64,000 nt of DNA from an uncultured Clostridia bacterium. GTDB lineage: Bacteria; Bacillota; Clostridia; Oscillospirales; Ruminococcaceae. Numbering within the stretch: the first letter of the stretch is position 1; each line of letters begins with the position of its first letter. Below, in pieces: positions 39,758-48,788 of this stretch. A program made the translations under genes and the position numbers. The notes below the pieces were generated by a model that was not told where the DNA came from, ran no database searches, and worked only from the letters and a program-made list of their open reading frames with translations. The DNA lies in the NCBI GenBank assembly GCA_947168885.1, contig CAMVNQ010000001.1:1-64000 (forward strand), read 5' to 3'.

Positions 39758-40852
39758 TTATTTAACCGTTACTGCCTTTGACCATTCGCTGTAATACTTC
39801 TTTCCGTCAACCGTCTTGTATGAGCGTATGCGGAATGTGTATGACTTACCTGTGTCGAGCTTCAATGAAGTGCTTGTCTTTTTTGCGGATACTGTCCCCG
39901 CGCTTTTGAATGTCTTACCGCCGTCGGTAGAATACTGTATCTGGTATTTGGTTATGTCGCCCTTTACAGCTTTCCACGAAAGTGTGTACTTACTGCCGGA
40001 TTTTTTTGCGGTAAGAGTTGTTTTAGCAGGAACTATCTTGAATTCGATCTCTTTTTCACCGGTGTAAAATTCATTATCATCGAAAAATGTTATTTTTGCC
40101 GTTCCGATATCTTCGTTATCATCATACATAACTCCATAATCAGTACCTTTAGTCAGGACCTTGTCGCCGTCCTTTACGGTTACAGAAGGCTTTATCTCTT
40201 TGCCAGTATATGTTTGGTTGGAGATTTTGGAGAAGGAGAGCGAGGAGATGTCCTTGGGTGAGGAGACGGTGTAATCATTAAATGTTATAAAATTATGAAA
40301 ACTTGTGGAATCGCTACCATAGTATGTTTTAGAATTACTGAGCGAAAATAAGGCGTATCGATAAGAAATAGGAATCAGCGTTCCTTGAGACGCTCTGTCC
40401 AATATTGCTTTTCCAACGGTTGAAGTATTTTTGAACCAAAAATAATATGACATATATATTGGTGCATCTTCGGATTCTTGTATCCGATGGCGTTCAACCT
40501 TGTAATCTTTTAAAGGCAGATTACTATTTGTTGTTGTATTTGTAACCCCATATTCCGTACTCGTTCCGTTGCGCTCAGCAATATAAAATTTATAGTCACC
40601 TATAACCAGTTCAATGGGTAAAACAACATCACTTGTTTTACTGTCTTTTTTTAATTCCTTAAAATAATCGAAAACAGCATCATCGTAGCTTATAACAACA
40701 CCTACATAATAATTTTCGGCTAGAAATACTTTAAATACCGGATCGGCGAATTTTTTATCTTCTGCCCCCGTCACAACCGTTCCGCAAAACAGCGATGTTA
40801 TCGCTATCACCCCGATGAGCAGGAGTGACAATGCCTTTTTAAGTTTTCTCAT
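39758..40852 (-). CDS. Secreted protein with C-terminal fibronectin type III domain
   Basis: This is a 364-residue exported protein. A signal peptide spans about residues 1-30 (basic start, LLLIGVIAITSLFCGTVV). An uncharacterised N-terminal domain (about 35-190) is followed by an Ig-like/MBG-type repeat with ISNQTYTGKEIKPSVTVKDG (about 195-275). A final FN3 domain contains YTLSWKAVKGDITKYQIQYS and TFRIRSY. It probably acts at the cell surface in glycan or protein binding; no catalytic motif is seen. AAAGGAAA precedes the ATG at 40852. Its leader contains several hairpins. Confidence 0.85.
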   Translation of the reverse strand: MRKLKKALSLLLIGVIAITSLFCGTVVTGAEDKKFADPVFKVFLAENYYVGVVISYDDAVFDYFKELKKDSKTSDVVLPIELVIGDYKFYIAERNGTSTEYGVTNTTTNSNLPLKDYKVERHRIQESEDAPIYMSYYFWFKNTSTVGKAILDRASQGTLIPISYRYALFSLSNSKTYYGSDSTSFHNFITFNDYTVSSPKDISSLSFSKISNQTYTGKEIKPSVTVKDGDKVLTKGTDYGVMYDDNEDIGTAKITFFDDNEFYTGEKEIEFKIVPAKTTLTAKKSGSKYTLSWKAVKGDITKYQIQYSTDGGKTFKSAGTVSAKKTSTSLKLDTGKSYTFRIRSYKTVDGKKYYSEWSKAVTVK

Positions 40853-40899
40853 ATCAATTTCCTTTCCACGGTGCGTCCATATTTTTACGCAAACAAAAA

Positions 40900-40923
40900 G
40901 TGCGCAGCAATACAAGCTGCGCA
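40900..40923. repeat. 9-bp hairpin in the FN3 gene leader
   Basis: GTGCGCAGC (40900-40908) pairs with GCTGCGCAC (40915-40923) around a 7-base loop. Confidence 0.5.
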
Positions 40924-40950
40924 CCGTAAAAATGCAAGAGCTTGTAATTG

Positions 40951-41085
40951 CTGCGACACAACACATTTTTCGTCCTTATATAGTGCATACGAAAAAGCCT
41001 GCATCTTTACCAAAGTAAAGATACACTATATAAGGCAAAATATGTCTGCCATATTTTGCTGATATTCAAATGTGTTATGTCGCAG
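40951..41085. repeat. 135-bp nested palindrome with two inner arms
   Basis: The outer arms 40951-40968 and 41068-41085 match in 17 of 18 positions. Inside, CCTTATATAGTG (40974-40985) pairs with CACTATATAAGG (41024-41035) and encloses ATCTTTAC/GTAAAGAT (41003-41010 / 41015-41022). A separate perfect hairpin GCAAAATATG/CATATTTTGC lies at 41035-41044 / 41050-41059. It could be a miniature mobile element or a folded leader RNA of the minus-strand gene. Confidence 0.75.
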
Positions 41086-41172
41086 TTTAAGTATATCATA
41101 TCCTGTTGCCTTTGCCAACCGTCACCCTGCACAAAAATTGCACAAAACAATTGTAGCACTTGTAAAATTTTT

Positions 41173-41186
41173 TGGAAACGTTTACA
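41173..41186 (+). promoter_or_regulatory. cre-like operator upstream of cellobiose phosphorylase
   Basis: TGGAAACGTTTACA matches the catabolite-response consensus TGWAARCGYTWNCA in 13 of 14 positions. It is also a good LacI-family operator. It ends 4 bases before the -35 box. Confidence 0.7.
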
Positions 41187-41190
41187 ATTA

Positions 41191-41219
41191 TTGATATTTT
41201 TTATGAAATAATATATAAT
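41191..41219 (+). promoter_or_regulatory. Promoter of the cellobiose phosphorylase gene
   Basis: TTGATA (41191-41196) and TATAAT (41214-41219) are separated by 17 bases. The roughly 85-base leader holds a hairpin around 41243-41291. Confidence 0.85.
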
Positions 41220-41312
41220 TGTAATATCATGTATAGGAATGCCCTGTCCGTCAGAACAGCGGTCTGCTGATACGCAGCAGGGGCTTTCCAAAGAAAGGAC
41301 TGGTAAAAACCA

Positions 41313-43814
41313 ATGAAATTCGGTTATTTCGACGACGCCAATAAGGAATACGTCATCACCTCGCCCAAGACCCCGTATCCGTGGATCAACTACCTCGGAA
41401 CACAGGGCTTCTTCTCTCTTATTTCCAATACAGCAGGCGGTTACAGCTTCTATAAGGACGCAAGACTGCGCCGTATAACACGTTATCGCTACAACAACGT
41501 CCCCGTGGATATGGGCGGACGCTATTTCTACATCAATGACGACGGTCATGTATGGAATCCCGGCTGGTCTCCCGTAAAGGCAGACCTTGACAGCTATGAG
41601 TGCCGTCACGGTATGGGTTATACTATTATAAAAGGCGAGTCGAAAGGCATCGAAGCAAAGGTGACTTTCTTCGTTCCCCAGAACTTCAACGGTGAGATAC
41701 AGAAAGTAACGATCACAAACAAGACCGGTGCTTTCAAGCATATCAAGCTCTTCAGCTTCCTTGAATGGTGCCTTTGGGACGCACAGGACGATTCCACGAA
41801 CTTCCAGCGCAACTTCAATACCGGCGAAGTTGAGATAGAAGGCAGCACGATCTATCACAAGACTGAATACAAGGAAAGACGCGACCACTTTGCGTTCTAT
41901 TCCGTAAACGCAAAGATAAGCGGTTTCGATACCGACCGCGAGAGCTTCCTCGGACTTTACAACGGCTTCGGTGAGCCGCAGACAGTAACCAAGGGCTCGC
42001 CCAACAACTCTGTTGCAGACGGCTGGTCGCCTATTGCTTCTCACTATATCGATGTGAGCCTCGAAGCAGGCGAGAGCAAGGATTATGTTTTCGTACTCGG
42101 CTATGTTGAGATGCCTGTTGCGGAGAAGTTCGCTCCCGACCTCACACCCGACGATAAGATCATAACCACAGCTAACTCCAAGAAGAATATCATCAACAAG
42201 ACAAAGGCTCATGAGATGATCGCTATGTGCGATACCGCAGAGAAAGCAGATAAGCTCTTCGCAGAGCTCAAGGCTTACTGGGATACTCTTCTCTGCCAGT
42301 ATCACGTTGACTCTCCCGATGAGAAGGTCAACAGAATGGTCAACATCTGGAACCAGTATCAGTGTATGGTCACATTCAATATGTCGCGTTCCGCTTCTTA
42401 CTTCGAGAGCGGCATCGGCAGAGGAATGGGCTTCCGTGACTCCAATCAGGACTTACTCGGTTTCGTTCATCAGATACCCGAGCGCGCAAGAGAGCGTGTT
42501 CTCGACCTCGCGGCAACAATGCTCGAAGACGGCGGCGCTTACCACCAGTACCAGCCGCTCACCAAGAAGGGCAACCACGAGCTTGGCTCTAACTTCAACG
42601 ACGACCCGCTGTGGATGATACTCGCAGTTGCGGCATATATCAAGGAGACCGGCGACCAGTCTATACTCGACGAAGTGGTTCCTTATGAGAACGACGACAG
42701 CAAGGCAGCTTCCATGCTCGACCACATGAAGCGTGCATTCAACCACGTTGTAAAGAAGGTCGGACCTCACGGCCTGCCGCTTAGCGGACGTGCGGACTGG
42801 AACGATTGTCTCAACCTGTCCTGCTTCTCGGACAAGCCCGGCGAGTCCTTCCAGACCTACAACAACAAGGAAATGTTCAAGGATCCGCCGTTCTACAGCC
42901 AGATCGCGGAATCCGTAATGATCGCGGGTATGTTCTGCTTCATAGGACCGGAATACGCGGCTATGTGCAGACTCAAGGGCGATGAGGAAGAAGCAAAGCG
43001 TGCCGACGCGGAAGTAGCTAAGATGAAGGAAGCTACGATGAAGTACGGCTTCGACGGCGAATGGTTCCTTCGCGCTTATGACCATAACGGCAATAAAGTC
43101 GGCTCTCACGAGTGCGAGGAAGGCAAGATCTTCATCGAACCGCAGGGCTTCTGCGTGCTCGCAGGTCTCGGCAAGGATACAGGCGATGACATCAAGACCC
43201 TCAACAGTGTTGACAAGTATCTCAACTCCGATCATGGTCTTGTGCTCAACAATCCCGCGTTCACACACTACTATATCCAGTACGGTGAGATCTCCACTTA
43301 TCCGGGCGGCTACAAGGAAAACGCAGGTATCTTCTGCCACAACAATGCATGGATCATGTGCGCTGAGGCAGCGGTAGGACGTGGAGACAAGGCGTTCGAG
43401 TACTATTCAAAGATTGCTCCGGCGTTCAGAGAAGAGCACTCCGACCTCCACAGAACAGAACCGTATGTATATGCACAGATGATCGCAGGTAAGGATGCTC
43501 CGAGACACGGCGAGGCAAAGAACAGCTGGCTCACGGGTACGGCTGCGTGGAACTTTGTTGCTATCTCCCAGTATATCCTCGGTGTTAAGCCGAAGTACGA
43601 CGGACTTGAAATAAGCCCCTCGATTCCGAAGGCATGGGACGGCTTCAGGATCTCAAGACTTTTCAGAGGCGCTACCTACAATATCACTGTCAAGAACCCC
43701 GATCACGTTTCGAGCGGCGTAAAGTCCATGACAGTTGACGGAAAGGCTGTTGACGGCTGCCTTATCCCCGCTATGGCGAACGGCGTTCACGAAGTTGAGG
43801 TAATACTCGGTTAA
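41313..43814 (+). CDS. cbpA: Cellobiose phosphorylase (GH94)
   Basis: This 833-residue GH94 enzyme splits cellobiose with phosphate into glucose 1-phosphate and glucose in the cytoplasm. The N-terminus [19 protein letters not shown] and YPWINYLG match cellobiose phosphorylases closely. The (alpha/alpha)6 catalytic barrel holds the general acid Asp in [10 protein letters not shown] (about residue 490). Length matches the family (about 810-830). A strong promoter and a cre-like operator precede it, pointing to carbon control. It stands alone, with no transporter next to it. Cellobiose is favoured over other GH94 substrates but not proven. Confidence 0.93.
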   Translation: MKFGYFDDANKEYVITSPKTPYPWINYLGTQGFFSLISNTAGGYSFYKDARLRRITRYRYNNVPVDMGGRYFYINDDGHVWNPGWSPVKADLDSYECRHGMGYTIIKGESKGIEAKVTFFVPQNFNGEIQKVTITNKTGAFKHIKLFSFLEWCLWDAQDDSTNFQRNFNTGEVEIEGSTIYHKTEYKERRDHFAFYSVNAKISGFDTDRESFLGLYNGFGEPQTVTKGSPNNSVADGWSPIASHYIDVSLEAGESKDYVFVLGYVEMPVAEKFAPDLTPDDKIITTANSKKNIINKTKAHEMIAMCDTAEKADKLFAELKAYWDTLLCQYHVDSPDEKVNRMVNIWNQYQCMVTFNMSRSASYFESGIGRGMGFRDSNQDLLGFVHQIPERARERVLDLAATMLEDGGAYHQYQPLTKKGNHELGSNFNDDPLWMILAVAAYIKETGDQSILDEVVPYENDDSKAASMLDHMKRAFNHVVKKVGPHGLPLSGRADWNDCLNLSCFSDKPGESFQTYNNKEMFKDPPFYSQIAESVMIAGMFCFIGPEYAAMCRLKGDEEEAKRADAEVAKMKEATMKYGFDGEWFLRAYDHNGNKVGSHECEEGKIFIEPQGFCVLAGLGKDTGDDIKTLNSVDKYLNSDHGLVLNNPAFTHYYIQYGEISTYPGGYKENAGIFCHNNAWIMCAEAAVGRGDKAFEYYSKIAPAFREEHSDLHRTEPYVYAQMIAGKDAPRHGEAKNSWLTGTAAWNFVAISQYILGVKPKYDGLEISPSIPKAWDGFRISRLFRGATYNITVKNPDHVSSGVKSMTVDGKAVDGCLIPAMANGVHEVEVILG

Positions 43815-44247
43815 AAAACGGTAAATATATTAGTTGTTCCCCGTAAGGCGGGAAGGATTATATCTTCAACTTACGGCTTCGAGCGCTGATAATTCTTGAA
43901 GTAATGCCAATCGAATAATTAAAAGCTCCGCTATCCGGTTTTTCGGGTAGCGGAGTCTCGTTTGGAAGCACTACATTCTTATAAAACGGTATATTGCCGT
44001 GCCGGAATCCGCGGTGCTGTCATAGTTGCCGTCAACGGCTTCTGTCAATGAAATCTCTGTATCGTTACAGTTTCAGTATGATAAATCCGATTGAAATACG
44101 TATTAACAAATCAGGTGCAACAGCGATTTCGCTGTCGAGAGTCTACAAATATATGTCACAGGGAATATTGATACAGTCGGTCTTTGTGTTTGCTGCGCAA
44201 TGCGCTGATAATAACTGTAAATTTTAAAGTAAAAAAACAAAAACGTA
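43815..44247. other. Intergenic region with terminator and a gene remnant
   Basis: The terminator of the phosphorylase gene is at about 43921-43961 (CTCCGCTA/TAGCGGAG). On the minus strand, 43971-44070 reads as about 32 coding-like codons ending in TAG (the peptide ends DSGTAIYRFIRM) without a start. It is probably the C-terminal scrap of a lost gene. Confidence 0.45.
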
Positions 44248-44276
44248 TTGACTTTCAGCGCTTTTTTTGGTAGAAT
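44248..44276 (+). promoter_or_regulatory. Promoter of the ten-gene acyl-carrier operon
   Basis: TTGACT (44248-44253) and TAGAAT (44271-44276) are separated by 17 bases, 52 bases before the first gene. Confidence 0.75.
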
Positions 44277-44327
44277 TATATATAATTCATGGCGTATTAT
44301 TATCAGATAGAGTAAGGGAACCCAATA

Positions 44328-45104
44328 ATGGAAACAGCGGATATCATAAATCGGGCGGCGATGCGGACAGACTTTACAAACTGTATGATACGTCCCGCTG
44401 AGCTTCTTGACGGCATAAAAAACGGGCGTTTCAGCATACTGGACGAAGAAACACTCCTTATTACGGAAAAACGCACTGGATATATTCGCCTTTATTATTT
44501 CCTTACCCCCGGCTGTGTACTTCGCAGAATATCTTTGGAAAGCGAACTGCCTGTATATGCCGATATAACCCTCAGAGGCGAAATAGGCAGCAAAGACGAT
44601 ATATTCAGACAATTAGGATTGATTCCATTCCGAACATATATACGTTTCGGTATGATAAACCGTGCCGAATGTCCGAAACCTGTACACGCCGCAGTCGAAG
44701 CGGATACAGGCGATATTGACGATATATTGGAATTATTATATGGTATGTTCGATCTTATGGCGGATACTCTTCCGGACAGAAACGAGCTTGTCAGAATGAT
44801 AGCAGACGGCAATGTTTATAAGGTTGTGATATTGGGTTGCCTTGCGGGAGTGCTGCTTTATGAGGACACCGGAGTTAAATCGTATCTCCGTGCGCTTGCT
44901 GTTTCGCCGGAATATCGCGGTAAATCTGTTGGGAGTTCGCTTATGTCGCACTATCTGTCTATGCATACGCCTGACAAAACAAAGCGCTTCGAGCTGTGGA
45001 TGGATCAGGAAAATGCGAAGGCATCAGCTCTTTACAGGAAACTCGGGTATACTCCGGATGGGCTGAAGAACTATATATATAGGCGTGGAGGACAGCGGAT
45101 GTGA
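44328..45104 (+). CDS. GNAT family N-acyltransferase
   Basis: This is a 258-residue protein. The C-terminal half is a GNAT acyltransferase: LRALAVSPEYRGKSVGSSL is the acyl-CoA pyrophosphate-binding motif A (about residues 188-206), and NAKASALYRKLGYTPDG is motif B. The N-terminal half (about 1-125) is a second, diverged alpha/beta domain. The donor may be acyl-CoA or an acyl carrier protein, given the carriers in this operon. First gene of the cluster, about 50 bases from the promoter. Its end overlaps the next start (ATGTGA arrangement). The substrate is unknown. Confidence 0.82.
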   Translation: METADIINRAAMRTDFTNCMIRPAELLDGIKNGRFSILDEETLLITEKRTGYIRLYYFLTPGCVLRRISLESELPVYADITLRGEIGSKDDIFRQLGLIPFRTYIRFGMINRAECPKPVHAAVEADTGDIDDILELLYGMFDLMADTLPDRNELVRMIADGNVYKVVILGCLAGVLLYEDTGVKSYLRALAVSPEYRGKSVGSSLMSHYLSMHTPDKTKRFELWMDQENAKASALYRKLGYTPDGLKNYIYRRGGQRM

Positions 45105-45829
45105 AAATAATTGAAGCTGTATGGGAAAAGCGAAACCTCGGTGTTACCTGTGCTGAGATAGAGGTGGAGGGGAACGATTCTCCTGAAGATCTGATGCCTT
45201 TGCTCAGAATGCGCAGCGAACAATATCTTGTGGTGAAAGTTTCGTCTGAAAATTATGCGGCTGTCACGGCTTTGCAAAGAGAGGGGTTTATGTTCATAGA
45301 AAGCCTTATTCAGATAGAAGCTGATCTCAGTAAAGGCGCTATTATTCCGAAACGGTGCCAGCGGCTTTTAAAGAATATGGGGTGGCATAACTCGTCAGAT
45401 GAAGAGACACGGAAGACACTTGAAGTCATACGCGCGGGAAGCATCTTTGCGACAGACAGAATATCCATTGATCCATACTTTTCGCGTGAGCTCGCAGGGC
45501 AAAGATATGCGTACTGGACAGAGGATATTCTTGCTTCGGACAATTCGGAAATGCTGATAACAGAGTATCTTGGAGAGAATGTGGGTTTCGTAGTGATGCA
45601 ACACAGGGAAACGTACAGCTCGCCTGTACTCAACGGGGTCTATCCTGAGTATCTTGGAAGCGGCATGGGTGTTGTAAATTCGTGTTGCACTCAGCTATAT
45701 TTGTTTCAGCGTGGCGTCAAGCGCTCGGTATCGCATATATCTACTAACAACGGCAATATGCTGAATATGGCAGCGCTGTTCCAGAACAGCTTTGGTGATG
45801 TAAAGCATATTCTAATAAAGCATCAATAG
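45101..45829 (+). CDS. GNAT-like acyltransferase (RffC/WecD-like)
   Basis: This 242-residue protein begins with GTG at 45101, overlapping the previous gene by 4 bases. The C-terminal domain resembles GNAT enzymes that acylate nucleotide-linked 4-amino sugars: VGFVVMQ, then LNGVYPEYLGSGMGVVN, then the ISTNNGNMLNMAALF ending. The CoA-binding loop is degenerate compared with Q/RxxGxG/A, reading YLGSGMG. An amino-sugar substrate is an inference that fits the glycosyltransferase at the end of the operon. It could also be a pseudo-enzyme. Confidence 0.65.
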   Translation: MKIIEAVWEKRNLGVTCAEIEVEGNDSPEDLMPLLRMRSEQYLVVKVSSENYAAVTALQREGFMFIESLIQIEADLSKGAIIPKRCQRLLKNMGWHNSSDEETRKTLEVIRAGSIFATDRISIDPYFSRELAGQRYAYWTEDILASDNSEMLITEYLGENVGFVVMQHRETYSSPVLNGVYPEYLGSGMGVVNSCCTQLYLFQRGVKRSVSHISTNNGNMLNMAALFQNSFGDVKHILIKHQ

Positions 45830-45847
45830 CAAACGGAGGTAATCACA

Positions 45848-46066
45848 ATGACAAACGAAAAGAAAATGGAACTTTTGGCAGACATATTTGATGTTGAGGT
45901 GGATGAACTCACATCCGAAACAGAACTCGGTTCTCTTGATATGGATTCAGTCACCGTACTGTCGTTTATTGCGATGATGGATGAGGAATTCGGTAAGGAA
46001 ATCAAGGGCTCCGAAGTCAGAAGTCTTAAAACTATACAGGATATGCTGGATATTATGAAGGAGTAA
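45848..46066 (+). CDS. Acyl carrier protein (first)
   Basis: This 72-residue four-helix carrier has the phosphopantetheine attachment Ser34 in LDMDSVTVL. Strong acidity and the EFGKEI helix are typical. CGGAGGTAA precedes the ATG. It is not the housekeeping AcpP, which carries the DSLDxVE motif. It stands directly before a KAS III gene, so it probably carries the acyl chain made or extended by that enzyme. Confidence 0.9.
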   Translation: MTNEKKMELLADIFDVEVDELTSETELGSLDMDSVTVLSFIAMMDEEFGKEIKGSEVRSLKTIQDMLDIMKE

Positions 46067-46074
46067 TAGGCACC

Positions 46075-47130
46075 ATGCTCAGCAAAAGATTTGAGGGTGT
46101 ACGGATAAGCGGGCTTGCATGCGCTGTTCCAGATAACAAGTTGGTAGCGGACAGCTACAGAGAACGCTTCGGCAATGCTGCTGTCGATAAATTTGTCAGT
46201 GTGACAGGCATAAAACAAAGGTATTCCGCAAAGGAAGGTCAGACCGCTTCTGACCTTTGCTTTGTTGCTGCTGATGCACTTATGAAAAAGAAGGGTCTTA
46301 ACGGAGATGATATAGACGCGCTTATCTTTCTCACGCAGACTCCTGATTATTGCCAGCCTTCAACCGCATTCGTCCTTCATAAAAGGCTTAAAATAAAACA
46401 GGACTGCCTGGTATTTGATATGAATATCGGTTGTTCGGCTTTTATTGTTGGCGTATATACAGCAGCGGGTCTTGTTGAAAGCAAAACTGCCGAGCGCATC
46501 CTTGTCCTTGTCGGAGATGCGGGAACGCTCAGAGATGCTCCGCCTGATGATATTTCCTATAATATGATGTTTGGTGACGGTGGTACGGCAGTTCTTGTCG
46601 AACGCGGAGAAGGTACTATCGATGGGATGGTGCGTTCTGACGGCGAAGGGTTCAATGTTCTCATAGCTCCTGTTCCTGGCTACAGATTTCCGCTTTATGC
46701 CGCAAATGGAGATGACAAGCTCCAGAAAAAGATGGCGGGAGATGACGTGTTTCTTTTCACATTAACTAAAGTACCGAGACTTTTCAAGGAATTTTACAGT
46801 ACTTTTGGCTGTTCGTCCGAGAAGTTCGATTACTATATGCTGCACCAGGCTAATCAGATGATAATCGACCATATTGCTAGGAAACTTAAGCTTCCGAAAG
46901 AAAAGGTACATGTTTCTATTGATAAATACGGTAATACCGACGGTAGCTCTATACCAATTGGTATAGTTGATCTTTGCGAAAGCTTAATGGAGCCGAGAAA
47001 ACTGAAACTTGTTACATCTGGCTTTGGTATAGGTCTGTCATGGGGAGTCATGTCTTTTGAACTTGATAGCGTAGATGTTTTGCCTATGATATTTACTAAC
47101 GACATTTATGAAGAGGGAAGAAATATCTGA
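46075..47130 (+). CDS. Ketoacyl-ACP synthase III-like enzyme (first)
   Basis: This 351-residue thiolase-fold condensing enzyme retains the full KAS III triad: Cys120 (NIGCSAF), His257 (LHQAN) and Asn287 (GNTDGSS). FabH-type enzymes condense a short acyl-CoA with malonyl-ACP, while relatives transfer acyl groups to O or N acceptors. It starts 8 bases after the ACP gene. The cluster context suggests a dedicated short acyl chain, not general fatty-acid synthesis. A stand-alone FabH role is less likely because no fab genes are around. Confidence 0.88.
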   Translation: MLSKRFEGVRISGLACAVPDNKLVADSYRERFGNAAVDKFVSVTGIKQRYSAKEGQTASDLCFVAADALMKKKGLNGDDIDALIFLTQTPDYCQPSTAFVLHKRLKIKQDCLVFDMNIGCSAFIVGVYTAAGLVESKTAERILVLVGDAGTLRDAPPDDISYNMMFGDGGTAVLVERGEGTIDGMVRSDGEGFNVLIAPVPGYRFPLYAANGDDKLQKKMAGDDVFLFTLTKVPRLFKEFYSTFGCSSEKFDYYMLHQANQMIIDHIARKLKLPKEKVHVSIDKYGNTDGSSIPIGIVDLCESLMEPRKLKLVTSGFGIGLSWGVMSFELDSVDVLPMIFTNDIYEEGRNI

Positions 47131-47144
47131 CTGAGGTGATATAT

Positions 47145-47924
47145 ATGTGGAATCCATATGACTTTACTGGCAGAAAAATAGTTGTGACAGGCGCAACGTC
47201 AGGAATAGGCAGAACAACAGCTGTAAAGCTATCAGAACAGGGTGCTAGTATCATGATGATCGGTAGAAATAAGGAAAGTCTTGACGAAACACTGTCAATG
47301 CTCAAAGGTAATGGACATCGTTGTTTTATCAAGGATTTTTCTGAGCCCGGCGGGTACAGGGAGATATTCGATGACATAGTGTCTGACGGTAAGAAAGTGA
47401 ACGGATTTGTTCACAGCGCCGGAATAGCAAAGATACTTCCGATAAATAGCTTAAACTACAGGATAATGAATGAGAGTATGACTATTAATTTCTACTCATT
47501 TGTGGAAATGGTCGGAATTCTTTCAAAGAAAAAATATCATGATAAGACCAGCATTGTCGGGATATCGTCAATAGCAGCAAAGCATCCGGATCAGTGCCAG
47601 AGTCTTTACGCCGCGACCAAATCCGCTATGAATGTATTTGTTACTTCGAGCGCCATTGAGTTGACCAACAAGCAAATAAGAATTAACACCGTTATGCCAG
47701 GCATGACTCGCACACGTATGACAAGCAATTCCAGCGAGCTTTTCCCGGCGGATGATCTCAGGAGGATTATCGGTACTCAGCTTCTTGGAATGAGTGAGCC
47801 GGAAGAAATAGCGGATGTCATAATGTTCCTGCTGTCAGATGCATCACGAGTCATAACCGGCAGAGAAATATACGCTGATGCAGGGACTATACATCATAGC
47901 TCGTGGAAAGGTCGAGAATTATGA
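47145..47924 (+). CDS. Short-chain dehydrogenase/reductase
   Basis: This 259-residue SDR has the NAD(P) motif TGATSGIG (about residues 15-22), SSIAAKHPDQCQSLYAATKS with the catalytic Ser, Tyr and Lys (YxxxK), and PGMTRT. It closely resembles FabG-type 3-oxoacyl-ACP reductases, so it probably reduces the product of the neighbouring condensing enzyme to a 3-hydroxyacyl form. The ATG at 47145 is preferred over the GTG 9 bases upstream because GAGGTGAT is correctly spaced. Its end overlaps the next gene (ATGA). Confidence 0.9.
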   Translation: MWNPYDFTGRKIVVTGATSGIGRTTAVKLSEQGASIMMIGRNKESLDETLSMLKGNGHRCFIKDFSEPGGYREIFDDIVSDGKKVNGFVHSAGIAKILPINSLNYRIMNESMTINFYSFVEMVGILSKKKYHDKTSIVGISSIAAKHPDQCQSLYAATKSAMNVFVTSSAIELTNKQIRINTVMPGMTRTRMTSNSSELFPADDLRRIIGTQLLGMSEPEEIADVIMFLLSDASRVITGREIYADAGTIHHSSWKGREL

Positions 47925-48775
47925 GCGTAGTTTTCAGAGACAGCGATAGGAACAACTTCGGCTTGTTCGAAATAAAATCGGCTCTTTACGATGTCGGAGC
48001 ACATGACTGTGACATTCTTTTTATTCATTCCGATATAATGTTCGGTCAGCCTGTTGGTGCTTTCAAAAAGCGTGAGTACCTTGATGAGCTTTACAATGTG
48101 ATCGAGGAGCTTGGCGTGAAAATTATAGTTCCTACATTTACATTTAGCTTCTGCAATCACGAGGACTATGATATACAAAACAGCCGCACCTCAATGGGTG
48201 CTTTCAACGATTATGTCAGAAAGCTTGAGGGGAGATACCGCACAGAAGATCCACTTCTTTCGGTATCTGTTCCTGCCAGTCTTGAAGAGAAGTATACATG
48301 CTGCGGCGATAATTCACTTGGATATAACAGTGCTCTCGATGTATTGCACCGCACTGACGGAGTGAAATTCCTTTTTATGGGAGCCGAAATGGCAGACTGT
48401 TTCACTTACGTACATTACGTCGAAAAATCTTTGGATGTACCGTATCGATTTGATATGCCATTCGAAGGAAATATCATTTATCAGGACGGAAGAAAAGTTC
48501 ACAAGACGCAGTATATACATACCCAATGCTCGGGCGTAAAATTACTGCCAAAATATTTACATTTTGAAAAGGAAATGGAGGAAAAGGGGTATCTCCGAAA
48601 AAAGCGTGTCGGAGATAAATACGTTTCCTGCATTTCTGAAAAATACGCTTACAATGAAATAAAAAAGCATTTAGAGGAAAACATATTCTATTTTCTTGCC
48701 GAGCCATATAAGGATACCGATCTTGTTCACCGCTACACATACAGCACGGATAACGGCAGGATAACACATTGTTAA
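47921..48775 (+). CDS. AAC(3)-fold acyltransferase
   Basis: This 284-residue protein is related to aminoglycoside 3-N-acetyltransferases. It shows the D-LFIHSDI start, IIVPTFTFSF, the SRTSMGAFNDYVRKLEGRYRTEDPLLSVS block and a FMGAEMADCFTYVHYVE region with the catalytic His. Members in sugar-modification clusters acylate amino groups on sugars rather than drugs. Here the acyl donor could be an acyl-ACP from the same operon. It overlaps the SDR stop by 4 bases. Antibiotic resistance is not implied by this context. Confidence 0.82.
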   Translation: MSVVFRDSDRNNFGLFEIKSALYDVGAHDCDILFIHSDIMFGQPVGAFKKREYLDELYNVIEELGVKIIVPTFTFSFCNHEDYDIQNSRTSMGAFNDYVRKLEGRYRTEDPLLSVSVPASLEEKYTCCGDNSLGYNSALDVLHRTDGVKFLFMGAEMADCFTYVHYVEKSLDVPYRFDMPFEGNIIYQDGRKVHKTQYIHTQCSGVKLLPKYLHFEKEMEEKGYLRKKRVGDKYVSCISEKYAYNEIKKHLEENIFYFLAEPYKDTDLVHRYTYSTDNGRITHC

Positions 48776-48788
48776 GGAGATTGATCGA

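Noticed and set aside
41007-42305. 432-codon minus-strand open frame opposite cellobiose phosphorylase
   Set aside because: It lies antisense to a clear GH94 gene with strong codon bias; the translation has no recognisable domain and no ribosome site.
43994-44227. 77-codon plus-strand gene before the ten-gene operon
   Set aside because: No ribosome site, Cys/Arg-rich noise, and the opposite strand shows a better coding-like remnant.
47921-48775. Aminoglycoside resistance gene
   Set aside because: The fold is AAC(3)-like, but the gene is embedded in and overlaps a biosynthetic operon, so a sugar acyltransferase role is more likely.
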